From Pseudopithomyces maydicus (taxonomy: Eukaryota > Ascomycota > Dothideomycetes > Pleosporales > Didymosphaeriaceae): a stretch of 64,000 nt of DNA. Shown piece after piece: positions 58,933 to 64,000 of this stretch. The notes under the pieces were generated by a model, which saw only the letters and a program-made list of their open reading frames with translations, was not told the DNA's origin and searched no databases. The stretch is from positions 1,116,001 to 1,180,000 of the forward strand of contig JANTUC010000006.1 of the NCBI GenBank assembly GCA_026873275.1, given 5' to 3'. Both the position numbers and the translations under genes were made by a program. The first letter of the stretch is position 1. The number at the start of each line of letters is the position of its first letter.

Positions 58933-61508
58933 TTATACTTGACCCCCATATTTTGTCCTCAGCGGCACTGATGCCGCGAACATGAATGCCTTTGGACCCC
59001 CCAACCCTCTTCCTTCTAGCCATTTCAGCACTCTCACCCTATAAGCCTCCCATTCTACGTTCACACCACCTCTCGCCCTAAGTTTTTCCAGACTGATCTG
59101 ACTGACGGGGCCAGCATGTCGCTGTATGGCTTCCGGGTCATATCCCTCTGCAACGATCTCCTCATTTTCAACCGCAAGCCATGCTGCCAAGGAGAGCGAT
59201 GCAAGCAGTGGGTTGTGGGTTATGTTAAAGGCGATACCGATGTTATACTCTTGATCGAGCTCCACAAGGTACTTGTCAAGAGCGCCCCGAAGCGCTGGTT
59301 CGCAGTATAAGCCAACGCATTTAGGAGGGTCGGTGACCAAGCCTCTTGCTACCCAAAGAAGGTTGTGGAAATCGCGCATGATGCCATTAAAAGACATGGT
59401 CATTCCTTCTGGATAGTGTCTGTGAATGGGCGCCGGATGGGCGCTGAAAGCATGTCTGTAGCTTGCAATGATACCATTTATCCGAGAAAAGGCTGCTGTA
59501 TTGGGGGATAGAATAAGGAGATAGATAAGCGATACCGGAGGCAGAATAATGGGGATGTGATGCGGCTTCGATGAGGTGGATAGTTGTTCGTAGAAGGTTA
59601 GGACAGCGGAGGTGACGACTCTAGTAAAGGGCGAATCAGGTGGCAGGTCAACGATAAGTGATAAGGAGAGCGTTGAGAAGTGAGTAGCAAGGTCGTACAA
59701 TGCCCGTTGATCAGGATGTCCAAGGGCTGAGCCAGAATGAGAGGGCTGCGGCGCAGCTCGGTTCACCCATTGCCGATAAAGCGAGATGTAGAAGCCGAGC
59801 AGATGCTCATATGAGAGCGGATCGTGATCAAGCAGCGCGCGTTCAAGTGGCTGGAGGTATGTTACACTTGCATCTGTGGGGGTCAGACTGCACATAAACC
59901 AAGCGGAGATAGACGCAACTTACCTGCAAAAGGTTGTATTGGAATATAGGAGAGTAATTTGAGAATTGTGTCTACGTTCTGCAGCCCGTCCCAAACAAGC
60001 AGGTACTCTTGGAGAAATTTTCGCACCACGGGCAGAAGGTTCTAAATATAGTGAGCGAGGGATTAGGGGTGGGTGGCCAATGTCGAACGAACCTTTGTGT
60101 ATTGTGCGTGCTTGAGCAGCCCATCTAGTATGTCTGATAGATAACGAGTGTCCACCACACCCTCCACGGTTGCGTTATATTGGTCCTCGAGGCAGGATTG
60201 CAGCCATAGCTGAATTCGTTGAGAGATGATTGGTGAGTTTGTCAACTCCACGTATTTTTGCAACAGCGGATCGGTGAGAAAAGCGATCATCTGCCCCGGC
60301 AGCTCGATCCTGTCCAGCTTCTCGACAAAGTCTTCGACGTTATCGATTCCTTCAAGGGTGACAGAAGCCTGTCACAGGTATGAGTGGATTGCCGTCTCCC
60401 CGAGCTTTGCGTTACTTACCTCATTGGCGTAAAAAGTATGAACATCCGGAATGGCCGACGTCTTGGCTCTCTTCAGACCTTTTCGCAATACTTTGAAGCC
60501 ATTGCGTTGCTCTGATCGATCATCTTCTGCTGCTGCCCGTTCCTGTATCGCAACAATCCTGGATTGCCACTCGGCATCAGGGGCCTTGTTGGGTAAGTGA
60601 TTGTTTCGGGGTACACATGTGGCACGCAGTACAGCAATAGGTACTTACCGGAGGAAACGAGTTTCGGGTCGCGGATGTGGTTCCGAGAATAATGTCAGGG
60701 TAGTAATCCTTGTAAATGCGGAGGAGCCCTTGGAGAGCAGGCTCGTTACCAAGACCACGGGCATACTCCAACCTGAGATCATGTCAGTACCCGGTGTGGA
60801 GTCACGGTCACAACGAGTCATGCACACACGTACAATTGCTCTATCCTGCAAGGCTTCACGTGCTTTCGGAGGGTAATCAACGAGAGCAGATGACACAACG
60901 GCGTCCTGGCTGGCTTAGCAAGAAGTGGAGCAGCGTCCGGACTTGGCGGCGACGCACCTGATGCTGATGGAATCGAGCAGGCCGAACAGCACACTATACA
61001 GTCGGGAGAGGACGGTTGGGTCTTGGATGATGTCGTGGACGGTGATGAGCCACTTGACGAAGCTGGTTTGGGTGGCGGGCGTGGGTTTGCCTTTGCCCTG
61101 TCCGAGGGCACCCACGATGGTCACTACTACATCGGCGGGCACCCGCTGGGACGGGTAGAGGTTCTTGATCAGGGTGGTCACCGTGGTCTGGTCAAGTTCA
61201 GTCTTGACCGAGGCGACGTGTACGACGGCACGCAGCGAGGGGTGGTCCAGGCCGTGTTCAAAGGCATGGCGGCAGATGGCTTGGACGGCGGGCGAGAGGT
61301 CGCCAGGTCGCTGCTTGGGCTTGGTGTTGGATGCTTTCCCCGTGATCAGCTATGCTCAGCTATACAGTCGGGGTCGCACGGGGCCATGCGAACCTCTCTC
61401 CAAGGTCTCTAGCGCGTGGTGCAGGCTGGCGGGCCGTTCTTCTGCCGATGCATTAGCGGTGGGCGGCTGAAAAGCAGCGGCTGTCATACGGTCGGCTAGG
61501 GAGGGCAT
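58933..61508 (-). CDS. MIS6: Inner kinetochore protein CENP-I (Mis6/Ctf3)
   Basis: Eight exons, 61508-61394, 61333-60958, 60905-60834, 60772-60649, 60584-60420, 60368-60093, 60041-59924 and 59873-58933, all in phase, give 728 residues, a usual Mis6 length. CENP-I is a helical-repeat subunit of the constitutive centromere-associated network and helps hold CENP-A and microtubule factors at the centromere. Recognisable parts: SPAVQAICRHAFEHGLD, then TTLIKNLYPSQRVPAD, LCHLLSLITLRKHVKPCRIE, NEPALQGLLRIYKDYYPDI, VLRKGLKRAKTSAIPDVHTF and LLEYARGLG. All fit the Mis6 domain. The first intron has a weak GTTCGC donor and is the least sure; the start MPSLADRMTAAAFQPP is the first suitable ATG. Seven introns make it the most intron-rich gene here. 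Confidence 0.85.
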
Positions 61509-61744
61509 CAGGTTCGCTTCGCTGGTCGCATGCACGCACGCAGTGAGAGGGGCGGTCAGCCGTTGGGAGATGCCCGTTGGTGGTTTGGCAGCCCTACTGT
61601 TTACACCCATGGATGGCCGATGGCGCTTGCCGCTTGGGGCGCATCAGTCAGCATGGGTGGTTACTCGAGGAAGGCACCGCCCTGGCGTGTCGACACCCAC
61701 GTTCTGTGTTCGCTCCCCGGCGCCGCTCGCAGTGCACGACGGAC

Positions 61745-61830
61745 GCCTCTGCCTCTGCCTCTGCCTTTGCCTTTGCCGCTGCCGCTGCCGCTGCCTCTGT
61801 CTCTCTGTCTCTGTCTCTGTCTCTGTGCGC
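61745..61830. repeat. Microsatellite of GCCTCT/GCCGCT/TGTCTC hexamers
   Basis: About 14 hexamer units that shift from GCCTCT through GCCTTT and GCCGCT to CTGTCT. It produces open reading in several frames, which should not be taken as coding. Confidence 0.85.
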
Positions 61831-61907
61831 TCTCTGCTGCACTGTGCATGCTCTTGCCCCACCCGCTGCCGTGCAATCGTGAGGGAGCCCTGGAGCTGTC
61901 AGATGCA

Positions 61908-61950
61908 CCTGGCCTCCTGGCCTCCTGGCCTCCTGGCCTCCTGGCCTGGG
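61908..61950. repeat. Minisatellite of CCTGGCCTCC, four copies
   Basis: The 10-base unit repeats four times without change, then ends CTGGG. Located 400 bases upstream of CENP-I. Confidence 0.85.
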
Positions 61951-63529
61951 ACAGCCCTCGCCGCTCACTGCTCGCTGCTCGCTGCCCGCCGCCCGCCGCC
62001 CGCACCCGCCGCCCAGCAAGCAGCGAGCAGCACCCCCTCCCCCTGGCGCCCGTCCTCGCTCGGCTGAGGCTCGCGGCGGCGCCCAATTGCGCATTCAATC
62101 TGGCTGCAGCAGTCACCCGCATATGCCCTTGATCACTGGGGTGGGCGCCATCTAACTTTCGCCCTTCGCCGACTCTGCCACGAAGCGCCGTTTACCACGT
62201 TACACGGCACCCATCGATTGATAGTCCATCGGCTGGCGCACCGTGACTGGCCCGTCAGCCTCGTAAGCCAGCAGACGACTTGCAACGCTTCTGCACTGTG
62301 CTCCCGAAGCGTCTACTGCCCCCGCGCATCGTACAGCTCGCAAATGTCACACCCATAGCGGATCCTTCCTCTCAGCCTACGCTTCCCGGTTGCTGGCTGC
62401 CGATTCCCATGACTGGACCGTCTGAACCCCCATCGGCTCGTCTGTCTTCCCTTCCCGTTGCCTATCGGCCAGGAGGCAGCAGGGTCGACTCGGCCAGGAG
62501 GATGGCCCGTCTTCTCGTCACCCCCAGTCATTCCATTATTGTCCCAAGCACCTAGACACCGAGCTCGCACGCTTCACCAGCTTGTCCCTGTCCCATATTT
62601 GATCCTGCTGTGCCTACCTGGCATGTGAAGGACCCGTCCGCCACCCTGCCTTCTGCCCTCTGCCCTCTGCCCTCACACCTTTTCTGCCTGGTCATCCGGC
62701 GCAGTTGCCTCTGCTACCCAACATCCACCAAGTCTTGCACACACGAGTACTGGCCCACTGCACTCTGATCCTTTGTGCAACCAAGCCACATCGAGGCATC
62801 ATGCCCCGTGTCAGCGGTACTTCGGGCCTGGGGACGACCTCGCCCTGCAGCCGTGTCGCTCTACTGGCCGGGTTCGCTCCTGGTTGCTTTTTATCAGCAC
62901 GCGGATACATAGGTGCCCTCGTCCTTGTGCTACCTCTTACTTTCACGCATGCCGTAGCACCCTGAAGATCCCCTTCAGCATTATTGGCATTATATTTGGA
63001 AGACGTCTTGCTTAATTAACACCACAGGTCAAGACATACCACACCGCCCTCACGGTCCAGTTGGCGATCCGCCAGCGTTAATACATCAACCTCGCCCCTT
63101 CATTACCATTGAGGCTGATGTGGTCAACAGCGAATTCCTTGACCCTCTAATCGACTTGGTTTGATACACTCTACCATCTCCTTTATTGTGTCCACTGGCA
63201 TCGAGTCTTGATTGCCTGGTTCGAGCCTGACCGTTCAAGTATCTTTATTGAAGTCATAGCTCGATATCATCGTGCGTCGGTGGCCCATATCCGACTGCCA
63301 GCCATCCCAGAAACTGTCCAAATCGTTGGCACATCGTCTTGCTCTGGGCTGCAATACAAAGAAAAGCCGTTGTTCATTGTCGCTATCCCAACGCTTGGGG
63401 ACCCTTGACTGACCAAAAACACCCAACCAACGCACTATCTTTGTCTTTGCCTGAAGCATCGCGCTATCGCCGAAGGGAATATTTCAGGCCCACTCTGTTA
63501 CCAACCCATAAGAGCACTAGTTCCCCGGC

Positions 63530-64000
63530 ATGATGGGCGATTGCAGAGTCAGGACCTACATGCCGTCGCCACAGATACTCTCAACACACCCTCGCAAAAT
63601 GGTCTCTTCAGCACCCAGGACGTCCAACCTCACGGCGCTTTTGCAAAGTGCTCCCACAGCAGGAGATGCGAAGCTCGTCCGCGACTCGGCACAGGCACTT
63701 ATCAGACTGCGACACCTTAACGAGGCGGAAGTGATAACTCTGTTCACACCATTTATACCCCACCCACCAGGAAGCCCATTGGCGAAAGACATGGACCCGT
63801 TCGAACCATTAGGGAGGGCTATCCCGAGACAAGTGCGGCATGTGCCTTACCGGCTTGACCATGGCATGACAGAAACCCACGCCGACTTTCTCCCTTCCAG
63901 TGGAGCCATTGTCATCGTGATATGTTCCCCACAAAATGTACTCAACCACGATTATGGAGCGTTCGAGAGACAAGCAAAGTTTGCGCAGCATGTCACCAAA
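63530..64000 (+). CDS. Unrecognised protein, 5' part, runs off the window
   Basis: An open frame continues to the window's end. In-frame ATGs lie at 63530, 63533, 63560 and 63599. I favour 63599 (MVSSAPRTSNLTALLQSAPT) because the protein-like sequence begins there, though an upstream start is possible. Visible text includes AGDAKLVRDSAQALIRLRHL, NEAEVITLFTPFIPHPPGSP, RQVRHVPYRLDHGMTETHAD and SGAIVIVICSPQNVLNHDYG. It looks like a soluble, globular protein with a buried strand (AIVIVIC). I do not recognise the family, and at least half of the protein lies outside the window. No signal peptide is seen. Confidence 0.6.
   Translation, partial: MMGDCRVRTYMPSPQILSTHPRKMVSSAPRTSNLTALLQSAPTAGDAKLVRDSAQALIRLRHLNEAEVITLFTPFIPHPPGSPLAKDMDPFEPLGRAIPRQVRHVPYRLDHGMTETHADFLPSSGAIVIVICSPQNVLNHDYGAFERQAKFAQHVTK

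Larger units (their letters stand above)
61509..63529. other. Repeat-rich intergenic region
   Basis: 2 kb between CENP-I and the gene at the right edge. It contains a hexamer-type microsatellite (61745-61830), a 10-base minisatellite (61908-61950), and a C/G-rich stretch of CGCCCGC words (61981-62010). Long frames on both strands here follow from the repeats and have low-complexity products (Arg/Gln, Ser/Leu/Cys). From about 62600 the sequence looks ordinary. Confidence 0.55.

Noticed and set aside
61530..62132. Long frames of 100-200 residues on both strands
   Set aside because: Produced by the hexamer and 10-base repeats; the products are low-complexity.

Overview
The window is a piece of nuclear chromosome from a filamentous ascomycete (Pezizomycotina; I infer Dothideomycetes, possibly Pleosporales). 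Most genes carry short GT-AG introns, mostly 45-60 nt, often with CTAAC/CTGAC-like branch sites. Housekeeping genes lie on both strands, about 1.5-3 kb apart, with no operons. Families such as Elongator, COG, CENP-I, CDC123 and CWC21, and a fused PABA synthase, are typical of fungi. I reconstructed exons by hand and checked the phase of every junction.

Layout. 0-10.5 kb: 3' end of an NAD-dependent epimerase-like gene, mitochondrial GTP/GDP carrier (GGC1), Rab GTPase YPT1, an MFS transporter, PABA/ADC synthase, and a GNAT acetyltransferase on the minus strand. 11-20 kb: COG1 and CDC123 (minus, in tandem), CWC21 divergent from CDC123, and a Na+/phosphate symporter of the PHO89 type. 21-25 kb: a five-exon 1259-residue coiled-coil protein of unknown function. 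26-41 kb: a degenerate SDR divergent from Elongator subunit ELP5, an MFS transporter, FES1 divergent from actin, and a proteasome-assembly chaperone (PAC3-like) divergent from the DEAH helicase ECM16/DHR1. 41-49 kb: an AT-rich, gene-poor stretch with one intronless orphan ORF, a doubtful small Cys-rich ORF and a secreted/transmembrane Cys-rich protein. 49-64 kb: a sugar transporter, a Sulfotransfer_4-like protein with membrane segments, the HemK-type methyltransferase MTQ1, a possible decayed gene, a secreted GH5 glucanase-like enzyme, kinetochore CENP-I/Mis6, a repeat-rich intergenic region, and the 5' part of an unrecognised gene.

The strongest unexpected signal is technical. Actin, ECM16/DHR1 (twice), an SDR, an MFS transporter, a GNAT acetyltransferase (four times) and possibly COG1 each have a broken frame where a homopolymer run is one base too short. 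Every case is a deletion, and adding one base per run gives whole codon numbers and family-like protein. As actin and ECM16 are expected to be essential, I infer homopolymer under-calling in the assembly rather than pseudogenes. All cases lie before 39.5 kb.

Other points: a near-perfect heat shock element just upstream of FES1, a PHO4-type CACGTGGG site upstream of PHO89, a 90-nt frame-preserving intron in the PAC3-like gene, a short-chain dehydrogenase that has lost its cofactor and catalytic signatures, and a sulfotransferase-like protein without a visible P-loop. I found no CRISPR array, tRNA, rRNA or intact transposon, and no clear new biological system.
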